Shown: in pieces, positions 8,010 to 16,386 of the stretch
Layout of the letters: every line of letters starts with the position of its first letter
How positions within the stretch are numbered: position 1 is the first letter of the stretch
Assembly: GCA_046349775.1 (NCBI GenBank)
Contig: JAXMBS010000062.1
Span: forward strand, 1 to 32,553
Source of the DNA: JAEUIG01 sp046349775
GTDB lineage: Bacteria; Planctomycetota; Planctomycetia; Planctomycetales; Planctomycetaceae
Reading direction: 5' to 3'
Length of the DNA: 32,553 nucleotides
The notes under the pieces: model-generated
The model's input: the letters and a program-made list of their open reading frames with translations, nothing else
What the model was told of the DNA's origin: nothing
The model's database searches: none
Made by a program: the position numbers and the translations under genes

Positions 8010-9937
8010 GTGTCCCCCCGGCAGGTGAATGATGCCAGCGAGTGCGGAAAGCGACGGAGCGTCCAGCCTGCATCCGCCAGGACGTCGCGACGTCGGCTGT
8101 TGCGCCGCCTGATGGGCCTGGGCATCCGTTATCGCGGCGCGTGCGTCGCAATGGTCGCCCTGCAGGTGCTGCTGGTCGTGCTGGCACTCGCCGGCTTTGG
8201 GCTCACCGGCGAGGAATCGACTTCATTCGCAGCGAGGAGTCGATCCCGGCAGTCCGCCGCCGAACTGGCCGTTCGGCTGGACGCCTCCCGCTGACTGGTC
8301 TCCGCTGGAGACCGTCGCCGCCATTGCCGGCTCGGTGCTGGCGGTCGCCCTGCTGAATGCCCTCGTTCGCTACGCCGCCGCGATCGCGACCGCGGAACTG
8401 ACGCAGCGGATTCTGGTGCAGCTTCGCTCCGATGTATACGCCAAGTCTCCAACGGCTGAGCTTTCACTTTTTTGACGGCAACGCCAGCAGCTCGATCATC
8501 AACCGGGCGGCCGGTGATGTGAACGCCGTGCGACTGTTCGTCGACGGCGTACTCGTCCGCATCATGACGACGACGCTGACACTCGCGGTCTATCTGATCT
8601 ACATGTTCAACGTGCACGTGAAGCTCACGCTGGCGTGCCTCGCGACGTCGCCGCTGCTGTGGGTCGGGGCGGTGATTTTCTCGCGGCTGGTACAGCCGGA
8701 ATATCGCAAGGCAAGCGACCTGGGGGACGACATGGTCCTGACCCTCGTCGAGAACGTGCAGGGGATTCACGTCGTCAAAGGCTTCGGCCGCGAGCCGGAA
8801 CAGGTGGCGAAGTTCGCGAAGGCCAATACCCGGATTCGCGACCAGAAGGGAACGATCTTTCACCGGATCAGCACGTTTCAGCCGATCATGGGGGGCCTGA
8901 CGCAGGCCAACATGCTGGTGCTGATCGGCTACGGCGGGTACCTGGTGATTCACAACGAAGTGGCCCTGGGGGCGGGCATGTTCGTGTTCGCCAACCTGCT
9001 GCAGGAGTTCGCCAACCAGGTGAGCCAGATCACGAACATCGCGAACACGATCCAGTCCAGCCTGATCGCCGGCGAGCGCGTGTTTGAAGTGCTCGACACG
9101 CCGGTCCAGATCACCAGTCCGCCGAATCCGGCGCCGCTGGTGCGGGCGCGCGGGGCAATCCGGTTTGACAATGTGCAGTTCGAGTACTTTCCCGGCCGGC
9201 CGGTGCTGGAGGAGATTTCGTTGGAAGTTCCGGCCGGCAGCGTGCTGGCGATCACCGGCGAAACGGGTTCGGGCAAGAGCACGATCCTGAGCCTGCTCAT
9301 GCGGTTCTATGATCCGACGGTGGGGACCGTCTCCGTCGACGGCGTCGATCTGCGGAAGTTTGACGTCGACGCGCTGCGGCGAAACATGGGCATCGTGTTC
9401 CAGGACAGTTTCCTGTTCAGCAACACCGTCGCCGCGAATATCGCGTTCGGCCATCCCGATGCGAGCATGGTGCAGATTGAACGAGCGGCGCATCTGGCGG
9501 CGGCGACGGAGTTCATTGGCGAAATGCCCGATGGATACGAGACGATGGTCGGCGAGCATGGCGCCAACCTGTCGGGAGGCCAGCGACAGCGGCTGGCGCT
9601 CGCGCGGGCAGTGCTGCTCGATCCGCCGATCCTGCTCCTCGACGACGCGACGGCCTCGATCGATCCGGAAACCGAACACGAAATCCAGTCGGCGCTGGCG
9701 GCGGCGGCGCATGGTCGGACGACCATCGTCTGCTCCAACCGCGTCAGCAGTCTGCGGAAGGCGGATCAGATTCTCGTGATGCAGTCCGGGCGGATCATCG
9801 CCCGCGGCACGCACGACGAACTCGTTCGCAAACCGGGTTACTACCAGCGACTCGCCGAACTGCAGTTTGCGGATCAACTCGACGAAATGACGGCGGCGCC
9901 GGAGCGAGTGGCCAAGCGGCTCGCGACAGCGGGGTAG
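8010..9937 (+). CDS. ABC exporter subunit 1 (non-catalytic NBD), three frameshifts at the 5' end
   Basis: A fused membrane domain plus nucleotide-binding domain, about 642 residues when repaired. The 5' part changes frame three times: near 8211-8216 (one G missing, GAGGAATC), near 8247-8253 (one G missing, GAGGAGTC) and near 8447-8448 (one extra T, AAGTCTCC). Repair yields continuous family-like sequence (GIDFIRSEE, then PPPNWPFGWTPPADWSPL, then LQRLSFHFFDGNASSSIINR). The intact 3' frame from 8432 includes Walker A GETGSGKST (9257-9283), Q-loop VFQDSFLF, signature LSGGQ (9569-9583) and Walker B ILLLDDATASID. The catalytic Glu is Asp (9644-9646) and the switch His is Asn (9737-9739, CSNR), so its own ATP site should be weak. 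The start is uncertain (GTG 8010 or 8025). It pairs with the next gene as a heterodimeric exporter; the substrate is unknown. Confidence 0.85.
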
Positions 9938-9938
9938 C

Positions 9939-10014
9939 GTACGGTGGGCTGTGCCCACCATCGATAAATACCGAGGGATTGTTTGCATCAAACGGTGGGC
10001 ACAGCCCACCCTAC
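9939..10014. repeat. GTAGGGTGGGC family inverted repeat, copy 1
   Basis: GGTGGGCTGTGCCCACC (left, from 9943) and GGTGGGCACAGCCCACC plus CTAC (right, to 10014) face each other across about 34 bases. Each unit is itself a hairpin (GGTGGGC...GCCCACC). It fills the gap between the two ABC exporter genes. Copies 2 and 3 are at 12816-12884 and 30061-30124. Confidence 0.85.
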
Positions 10015-10030
10015 CAAGCCGCCATTGTCC

Positions 10031-11848
10031 ATGAGCCATTCCGTCACCGTTGCCCGTCGCTCCCTCACGCGGCATATCGAGCGCGAAGAGGACGAACGCC
10101 AGCGTCCGCTGGATTTCGGGCTCATCAACCGGATCATGAGTTTCACGCGGCCGTATGCCGCGAAGCGCAACTGGCTCGTGTTGACTGTGATATTGCGGTC
10201 GATCCAGTTACCGGCGCTGACGTGGGTGCTGGCGGCCGTGATCAACGGGCCGATCCAGCGGCGCGATGTGAACGGCGTCATCTGGGGGGCGATCGGGTTC
10301 GCGGTGCTGGCGGTGTTTACGCAGATCGTGATGCATTATCGCCAGCGGCTGGCGCTGGAACTGGGCGAGTCGGTCGTGTGCGACCTGCGGAATGCCCTGT
10401 TTGCCCATTTGCAGACGCTGCCGATGAAGTGGTTTCACCGCACGAAGGTCGGCCGCGTCATCAGCCGCATGACGTCGGACATCGAGGACGTCCGCGTCGG
10501 CGTGCAGGAAGTACTGTTCGTCAGCCTGGTGCAACTCGGACAGATGGTGGTCGCTGCTGCCGCCATGCTCTGGTACGACTGGCATCTGTTCATGATCGTG
10601 CTGGCCCTTGCGCCGGTGATCTGGTTCATCAACAACCACTTTCACAAGCGGTTGAGCGTGACGTTGCGGAACATGCGCGAGTCGTTCAGCCGCGTGACGG
10701 CGACGCTGGCAGAGTCGGTGCTGGGTATCCGCGTCACGCAGGGATTCGTCCGACACGAGGAAAATGCCCGTATCTTCGCCGAGCTGGCGACCGATCATTC
10801 GCGGTTCAACACGCAGGTCATGCGCACGCAGGGGCTGTTCATTCCACTGCTCGAACTGAACAGCCAGGCGTTCATAGCGATCCTGCTGCTGCTGGGCGGC
10901 ATGCGCGTGCTGCGTCCGGAGCCGCTGATGAGCCTCGGCGACATGGTCGGATTCTTCTTCATGGCGGGGTTGTTCTTCTCGCCGATTTCGATCCTCGGCA
11001 ACCAGTACAACCAGGCGATGACCGCCATGGCCGGCGCCGAGCGGCTGTTTGCCCTGCTGGACTCCAAGCCCGAATGGAGCGACCCGCCGCATGCGATTGA
11101 CCCCGGCCCGTTGAGCGGCCACATTGAGTTTCAGAACGTCACGTTTGGCTACGATCGCGACCGGCCGGTCCTGCATGACATTTCCTTTACCGCCGAGCCG
11201 GGACAGACAATCGCGCTGGTCGGCCACACCGGCAGCGGCAAGTCGTCGATCATCAACCTCGTGTCGAAATTCTACCTGCCGGACAGTGGGCGGATTCTGG
11301 TCGACGGCCACGATCTGCAGGACGTTCGCCAGGACGCGCTGCATCGGCAGATGGGGATCGTCCTGCAGGCCAATTTCTTGTTCCATGGGACGGTGTCTGA
11401 GAACATCCGCGTCGGCAAACCGGACGCGGCATTCGAGGACGTGGTCCGCGCGGTGCGGCAACTCGATTGCCTCGATCTGCTGGCCTCGCTGCCGCACGGA
11501 TTCGATTCGCACGTCGGTGAGCGCGGACTGACCCTCAGCGTCGGGCAGCGACAGATTGTCTGTTTCGCACGAGCCCTGATCGCCGACCCGCGGATTCTGA
11601 TTCTGGATGAGGCGACCAGCAGCATCGACAGCCACACGGAGGCGCGGTTGCAGGCAGCCCTCAAAAAGCTGTTGGCCGGCCGGACGAGCTTTGTCGTGGC
11701 CCACCGTTTGAGCACGATCCGCGACGCGGACCTCGTGCTGGTGCTGGACCACGGCCGGATCGTCGAACGCGGCAAACATGACGATCTGCTCGCCCTCGAC
11801 GGCGTCTATGCCAATCTCTACCGGCGATTCATCAACGCGGCGGCGTGA
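10031..11848 (+). CDS. ABC exporter subunit 2 (catalytic NBD)
   Basis: A 605-residue type IV ABC exporter half: a six-helix membrane domain (about residues 35-320) followed by a nucleotide-binding domain. Walker A is GHTGSGKSS at 398-406, Q-loop VLQANFLFHG, Walker B ILILDEATSSID with catalytic Glu527, and switch His558 in VVAHRLST. The signature motif is LSVGQ (502-506) rather than LSGGQ. In a heterodimer with subunit 1, this protein's Walker motifs and the partner's normal LSGGQ make one good ATP site; the partner's altered Walker B and this LSVGQ make the degenerate one. ATG 10031 is chosen; the frame upstream lies in a repeat. The substrate (lipid, drug or peptide) cannot be told. It probably shares a transcript with the gene before it. 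Confidence 0.92.
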   Translation: MSHSVTVARRSLTRHIEREEDERQRPLDFGLINRIMSFTRPYAAKRNWLVLTVILRSIQLPALTWVLAAVINGPIQRRDVNGVIWGAIGFAVLAVFTQIVMHYRQRLALELGESVVCDLRNALFAHLQTLPMKWFHRTKVGRVISRMTSDIEDVRVGVQEVLFVSLVQLGQMVVAAAAMLWYDWHLFMIVLALAPVIWFINNHFHKRLSVTLRNMRESFSRVTATLAESVLGIRVTQGFVRHEENARIFAELATDHSRFNTQVMRTQGLFIPLLELNSQAFIAILLLLGGMRVLRPEPLMSLGDMVGFFFMAGLFFSPISILGNQYNQAMTAMAGAERLFALLDSKPEWSDPPHAIDPGPLSGHIEFQNVTFGYDRDRPVLHDISFTAEPGQTIALVGHTGSGKSSIINLVSKFYLPDSGRILVDGHDLQDVRQDALHRQMGIVLQANFLFHGTVSENIRVGKPDAAFEDVVRAVRQLDCLDLLASLPHGFDSHVGERGLTLSVGQRQIVCFARALIADPRILILDEATSSIDSHTEARLQAALKKLLAGRTSFVVAHRLSTIRDADLVLVLDHGRIVERGKHDDLLALDGVYANLYRRFINAAA

Positions 11849-11894
11849 ACGGGCTCTGGGGCGAGGGTGAAGGGTCAAGGGCCAGCGGCGACAC

Positions 11895-11915
11895 CGAAAC
11901 TCGCTTGCGGTTTCG
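11895..11915. repeat. CGAAAC...GTTTCG short inverted repeat
   Basis: CGAAACTCGCTTGCGGTTTCG is a near-palindrome in the 155-base gap between the ABC exporter and the next plus-strand gene. No T-tract follows. A looser GACGGC/GCCGTC pair lies about 35 bases on. Confidence 0.5.
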
Positions 11916-12003
11916 CAGGTCCCACTGTTCAGCGGGTATGCGACGGCATATGCTGAAGCCGTCCCGTGATCCGCGGATCGACCGATCCCACTGGAGCCGT
12001 CGC

Positions 12004-12814
12004 ATGCCGTCCGTACCGTCGATGAGTGTTGCGCTTCGCGCCGCGTGTGTTGCCTCAGCGGCAGCGTTGCTGGTCGGGTTGGGCGGAGTCGCATCTGCTC
12101 AGAAAAAAGAGCTCCCCACTGAAACGAAGAGCGGCAAAATCACCGAAGTCCAGGGGAAAGGCCGCGTCAAGACGCTGGTCATCGACGTCGACGGCAAATC
12201 GGAGAACGTGCCGGTCACTACCAAGCTGGACCTGCAGATCATCGCCAGCGGAGATTCCGGATTCGTACGCCCGGGGCAATTCCTGTCGGCCACGGCGACG
12301 ATGTCGAACGACCGGCTGTTCGTCAAAGAGTTGACGATTCGCCCTGCGGGGGCAAAAAGCTCCGGACGGCGAAATCAAGCAGCCCGAAGCGGCGTTCGGC
12401 GACAGCAAACTCGCGTACGAGGTCTCCGGACTGATCACCGGCGTGCAACCGGATGCGGATTTTCCGGACCATCAGATGGTGATGTTGCAGACGGCGGATG
12501 GATCCGAGACGCCGGTGATGCTCGAACCGGGCCACAGCGTCACCGTCATCGCCGGCGATCCGACGAAGATACCGGCGAACACCGACGCCGAGTTGACTGT
12601 CGCCACGCTGCGCGGGGGCAAGACGAGCGTGGTGGCTGTGACCGTGCGGCTCGAGGAGACTCTGCAGGCGGCCGATTACTTTGGCGACAAGCCGGCGGCG
12701 ACCAAGCCCGGCAAGCCGGGCAAGCCCGCAGGGAAGCAGCCGTTCGGCAAGAAGCCCGCCGTCGGGAACGGCAACAATGGCGGATTCGAGTCGTTCGACG
12801 GCAGCGTGGAGTAG
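12004..12814 (+). CDS. Exported protein of unknown function (one-base frameshift at 12354-12358)
   Basis: ATG 12004 (or 12022) starts a signal peptide with hydrophobic core ALRAACVASAAALLVGLGGV and a likely cleavage after VASAQ. The mature part has two similar-looking beta-rich blocks (SGKITEVQGKGRVKTLVIDV..., YEVSGLITGVQPDADFPDHQ...) and a Lys/Gly/Pro C-terminal tail (KPGKPGKPAGKQPFGKKP). I do not recognise the family. The frame shifts at a run of five A: with one A removed, ...RPAGAK continues as APDGEIKQPEAAFGDSKLAY to the TAG at 12812, about 269 residues. Without repair the frame runs into unrelated Arg-rich sequence. It follows the ABC exporter by 155 bases; a functional link is not shown. 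Confidence 0.65.
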
Positions 12815-12815
12815 C

Positions 12816-12884
12816 CGTAGGGTGGGCTGTGCCCACCGGTCAACTGCGACCAAGGAATCAATGGTGGGCACAGCCCACCCTACG
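12816..12884. repeat. GTAGGGTGGGC family inverted repeat, copy 2
   Basis: Perfect 22-base arms: from CGTAGGGTGGGCTGTG (12816) to GCCCACC (12837), and its exact reverse complement at 12863-12884, with a 25-base spacer. Each arm also folds on itself. It lies between convergent genes (the exported unknown and queF), where a transcript from either side would form a strong hairpin. Confidence 0.9.
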
Positions 12885-12888
12885 ATGC

Positions 12889-13245
12889 TCACTTCGTCGG
12901 GTGCTCGACGATCACGCTGGTGCGGATGCCGCCGCGCGGCGTGAAGTCCGCCACGATCTTCATCGAGCGCGGTTGCGTCGCTGCTACGAGGTCATCGAGG
13001 ATCGTGTTCGTGACCGCTTCGTAGAACGCACCGTGGTTACGGTACTGCTGCAGGTACAGCTTGAGCGACTTCAGTTCGAAGCACTTGCGGTCGGGGATAT
13101 ACGTGATGGTCAGCGTCCCGAAGTCGGGCTGGCCGGTCTTCGGGCAGAGCGACGTGAACTCCGGACAGACCGTTTCGATCGTGTAGTCGCGGTCGGGGTA
13201 CGGGTTGTCGAAGACCTCAAGCAGGTCGCGGGTCGGGTTCGGCAT
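12889..13245 (-). CDS. queF: NADPH-dependent 7-cyano-7-deazaguanine reductase QueF, short type
   Basis: QueF reduces preQ0 to preQ1 in the synthesis of queuosine, the tRNA wobble base. At 118 residues this is the unimodular (short) type. The catalytic Cys34 sits in EFTSLCPKTGQPDF, with Asp41 as the proton donor position. The family signature ELKSLKLYL (57-65) contributes to NADPH binding, and the His71/Glu76 region (NHGAFYEAVTN) is conserved. No other queuosine gene is in the window, so it stands alone here. ATG 13245 follows about 95 bases after the end of the DUF11 gene, with a terminator hairpin between them, so it is probably transcribed separately. Confidence 0.95.
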   Translation of the reverse strand: MPNPTRDLLEVFDNPYPDRDYTIETVCPEFTSLCPKTGQPDFGTLTITYIPDRKCFELKSLKLYLQQYRNHGAFYEAVTNTILDDLVAATQPRSMKIVADFTPRGGIRTSVIVEHPTK

Positions 13246-13272
13246 TGTGGCGGGTCAGCAGCGGCAAACGAA

Positions 13273-13299
13273 GAAACCCGGTCTCAGGCAGAGACCGGG
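13273..13299 (-). terminator. Intrinsic terminator of the DUF11 protein gene
   Basis: CCCGGTCTC (13277-13285) and GAGACCGGG (13291-13299) form a perfect 9-base stem with a 5-base loop. Read on the minus strand it is followed by TTTCTTCGTTT. It lies 41 bases past the DUF11 stop codon and just upstream of queF. Confidence 0.8.
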
Positions 13300-13339
13300 C
13301 TCGTGCTGACGGAATTATACCGCACCTGTTCGGCGTGAT

Positions 13340-16054
13340 CTACGGGCCGTCCCCTTCGACGATCACCTGTTCGGTGTGCTGCAGCGGCTGGCCGTCGGCC
13401 GTCGTCAATTGGGCTGTGACGGCGGTATTGCCGGGCTCGCGGGCTGTGAGGACGATCTTGTAGGTCTTTTCTCCATTGGCTGGAAGTTCCTCCAAAGCGG
13501 CGAATCGCACGGTCCGGCCTTCCTGGCGGAATTCCGCCGGACCGTCCGCATTCACGAACTCCATCTGTTCGGGAATCTCAAACGCCGCTTCCACGCCTTC
13601 GGCGGCGCCAGTCCCGCGATTCTTGACCTTGAGCTGCAGGGCAACCTGCTCGCCGACGCCGACCGGGCGGCCATCGTGGTTGAGATCGAGTGACAGCGAT
13701 GCAAACCCGGCGACCTCCAGATGCGACGCCAACTGGGCGCGATTGCCGGAGGCGTCCGAGGCCTTCACAACGCTTTCCAGCCGCTGCTTCGGCTGCTGAG
13801 CGATGAGGCTGGTCTTCAGCGTCGTTTGCGCGCCGGGGGCCAGTTCCCGAATCTGCCACGTGATCGTCCGCCGTTGCTGGTCGAAGTGGCCCCCTTCCGG
13901 CACGGCGGCGAGTTCCAGGCCGTTGTCGAGCTGCTCCACGACCGTGATTCCTTTCAGCAGCGTGCTGGAACGGTTGCTCACAACGGTGGAGTAATCCGCC
14001 GGACGCCCGACGAACCGCCGCTTCGGTCCCTGCCGCTGGATCAACAGCCGCGACTTGATGACGTTGACCGGTGTCTCGGTCTCGGCCCGCTGCGTGGTGC
14101 CGGTGTTCAGGATCGCCCGCAGCGACTGCGGACCTTCCTGGGCCGCCTTGACCGCCAGATCGATATCACGGGTCTCGCCCGGTTTCAGGACGCCGATTTC
14201 ATATTCGATGTCGCGTCCGCCCGGATGATCCAGACCGTCCGGCAGCAGGTTGCGAATGTACACGTTGCGCGCTTCGCCATCGCCCGCATTGACGATGTGG
14301 AAATGAAAGACCGCCTGCTCGCCGACGACCGCCTCACCAGGCCCTCGGACGCCCATCGTGAGATTCGGCGTCGTGATCTTCGTCGTGGCGGCGACTTCCG
14401 CCACGAACCGTACGGTGGCCACGCTGCCGATCTCTCCCGGCTCCGTCGGCACGACCTTGATGCGAATCGTCTCTTCCTTGCCCGGCGCCATGTGGCCGAG
14501 TTGCCAGATCAGCTTTTTGTCGACCATTTCGGCCCGGGGGATCGTGCCCTCCAGCGTCGTGTGCAGAGGAATGCGATCCTCGACGATCACGTCGCGAGCC
14601 GTGCTGTTGCCGATATTCTTGACGCGGATCGCGTACACCAGCGGATCGCCGACGGCGGCGTTCTTGGGGGCGACCTTCTGGATCGTGAGTTCGGGCTGCT
14701 GCGGACCGGGAACGGCGTGGCCGTCGAGCGTGGCCTCGCCGACGAACTCCGGACGCGGCGAGGGGCCGCCGGGCTGAATCGGCAACGGATTGGGAATGAT
14801 CTGCACCGACGGCTCGTTGCGCGGGGGCGCGAGCGGCGCCGCCGTGTGGCCCCGCAGCGCGGTCTTGGGACGCGGAGGTCCGTCGTCATCGACGACCTGC
14901 GGCAATCTCTGAGGTTCGATTCCAGCCGCTGCGGGGACCGGGTCGGCGGCGTCATTGAAGCCTGGGCCGAACGCCGGACTCGAACCAGGTGCAGCTGCCG
15001 GTTGCGGCTCGGCATTGGTCGTGGACTGCTCGGCGGAGACGGGCGCCGGTTGCGGAGCACCCAGCTCCAGGAGCGGTACGGCCCCTGCCGTCGTGCCAGC
15101 ATCGCTTGGAAGTACGGCATCGGCGGACGGTTCACTGCCTGCAAGCGGGTTAAAAATGCCGCTCTTCGGTGCGGCTGCTGTTGTGTCGACGGCTGTTGAA
15201 TCCGCGCTGCGGAACGGGTTCGCCGCGGAGTCGAGAGAATTCGTAACCGCCGGCGCTTCCGATTGTGCGCCGGTGTCGAAGGGATTGCCCGCTTCGCCGG
15301 CGGTCGGTCCCGGATCGTCGGCCGTCCCCGGCAGGATCAGCCCGCCCTGATCGGCGGGGTTTCCCAAACTGGGAGACTCCAACGGCGAACCAGACAGTGT
15401 ACCCGGCTCCGACTGATCGGCTGGAGCGGCAAACGGATTGGCCGAGACATCCGGCCCTGCGAACGTCGTCTCAGGATTCTCTGCCGCGGCCAATCGGACC
15501 CCCTCCCCCGGCGGCAGGTCCTGCGACGGCACAACGGGGGCTGACGGATCGGGCTCGGAACCGAAACCACCACCCGCCGGTTCTACCCCCGTAGGCGCGG
15601 CGGAGAGGTCTTCGGTCGTGGCCGCGTTGCGACGAAGTCGGGCCGGGCCGGTCTCTGGAGGATCAAGGTTGGCCACCGTCTCAAATGGATTGGCCGTCGC
15701 GTCCGCATCGAGTTCGCGCGACGGTCCATTCCGTTCAGGGAATGGTGACCGAGAGTCTTCGCCGAGGCCGTTTCGGTCGTTGGCCGCCAGCAAGGGCTGC
15801 GTCGTACCGTAACCTGAGTCTGACTGACCGGTGGGAGGAGCGTCAAACGGGTTCGAAGGATCGCCGGTGGCGACCAGGGTGTCGCTCGTTTCCTTCGATT
15901 CACCTTCATCGGCGTCGGCCCGAGGGAAGCTGTTCGGGTTGACTTCCTCTTTCTGCTGCGCCAATTGCAGCTGGTCGTGGACCTTGTAGACGACGGCGCT
16001 GCCGACGCCAATCACGCTGAAGAGGGCGGCAATCTTCCAGAGTGCGCTCTGCAT
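13340..16054 (-). CDS. Large anchored DUF11-repeat protein with NPF-bearing disordered region
   Basis: A 904-residue protein. ATG 16054 (MQSALWKIAALFSVIGVGSA) has GAGG eight bases upstream; an in-frame ATG at 16096 lies before this site. The N-terminus is a signal anchor (about 5-22), so most of the chain should be outside the inner membrane. Residues about 40-440 are Pro/Ala/Ser/Asp-rich and probably disordered, with five NPF tripeptides (68, 122, 206, 257, 279). From about 465 there are roughly four DUF11/CARDB-like immunoglobulin-type repeats, each with a pattern like VGDPLVYAIRVKNIGNSTAR, ending in DGQPLQHTEQVIVEGDGP. Such repeats are common in planctomycetal envelope proteins; a structural or adhesive role is inferred. 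It ends at a clear terminator. Confidence 0.8.
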   Translation of the reverse strand: MQSALWKIAALFSVIGVGSAVVYKVHDQLQLAQQKEEVNPNSFPRADADEGESKETSDTLVATGDPSNPFDAPPTGQSDSGYGTTQPLLAANDRNGLGEDSRSPFPERNGPSRELDADATANPFETVANLDPPETGPARLRRNAATTEDLSAAPTGVEPAGGGFGSEPDPSAPVVPSQDLPPGEGVRLAAAENPETTFAGPDVSANPFAAPADQSEPGTLSGSPLESPSLGNPADQGGLILPGTADDPGPTAGEAGNPFDTGAQSEAPAVTNSLDSAANPFRSADSTAVDTTAAAPKSGIFNPLAGSEPSADAVLPSDAGTTAGAVPLLELGAPQPAPVSAEQSTTNAEPQPAAAPGSSPAFGPGFNDAADPVPAAAGIEPQRLPQVVDDDGPPRPKTALRGHTAAPLAPPRNEPSVQIIPNPLPIQPGGPSPRPEFVGEATLDGHAVPGPQQPELTIQKVAPKNAAVGDPLVYAIRVKNIGNSTARDVIVEDRIPLHTTLEGTIPRAEMVDKKLIWQLGHMAPGKEETIRIKVVPTEPGEIGSVATVRFVAEVAATTKITTPNLTMGVRGPGEAVVGEQAVFHFHIVNAGDGEARNVYIRNLLPDGLDHPGGRDIEYEIGVLKPGETRDIDLAVKAAQEGPQSLRAILNTGTTQRAETETPVNVIKSRLLIQRQGPKRRFVGRPADYSTVVSNRSSTLLKGITVVEQLDNGLELAAVPEGGHFDQQRRTITWQIRELAPGAQTTLKTSLIAQQPKQRLESVVKASDASGNRAQLASHLEVAGFASLSLDLNHDGRPVGVGEQVALQLKVKNRGTGAAEGVEAAFEIPEQMEFVNADGPAEFRQEGRTVRFAALEELPANGEKTYKIVLTAREPGNTAVTAQLTTADGQPLQHTEQVIVEGDGP

Positions 16055-16386
16055 GGAAAACCTCGGACCGAATCCGTGATCGCGGACATCCGGCATCTGC
16101 GAAGGGACCGCAGCGCCCGTTGTTCCTGAGGTGCCCGCGGGCGCGCGACGCCGGAAATCGGCGGGCTTTTAGCAAAACCGGAAAAACTCGGAAAGATGAG
16201 TCTGAATGGCTCAAGTTGAGCGGTCAGCCGGGAGGCATCAGGCGTCAGCCTGGGCGGCGACGTCGCTGCATTTCCGGTGCAGTCTGGCGCCGGGTCTTTT
16301 CTGATTGCTGATAGCTGCTTTGCAAATGCCCACGGGGGTTGCTACATCGGCGGAGTCTTTCCATCCTTAACTGATTTGGACGCCTC
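16055..16386. other. Divergent intergenic region between DUF11 and DUF1015 genes
   Basis: It should hold promoters for both divergent genes. On the plus strand TTGCAA (16320-16325), 17 bases, then TACATC is a weak sigma-70-like candidate for the DUF1015 gene. The region also has a TTGCTGATAGCTG word near 16303 resembling one at 7939. No gene was found. Confidence 0.4.

Noticed and set aside
8200..8460. Programmed frameshifting in ABC subunit 1
   Set aside because: Three separate shifts without slippery heptamers or a stimulatory structure are not how programmed frameshifting works.
9939..10014. GTAGGGTGGGC repeats as intrinsic terminators
   Set aside because: Strong stems but no T-tract on either side, and two copies lie inside probable operons. 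A stop-like effect cannot be excluded.
8129..12094. Two minus-strand open frames over 600 codons opposite the ABC exporter genes
   Set aside because: Both are antisense to sequences with complete ABC motifs; the products have no recognisable domain.
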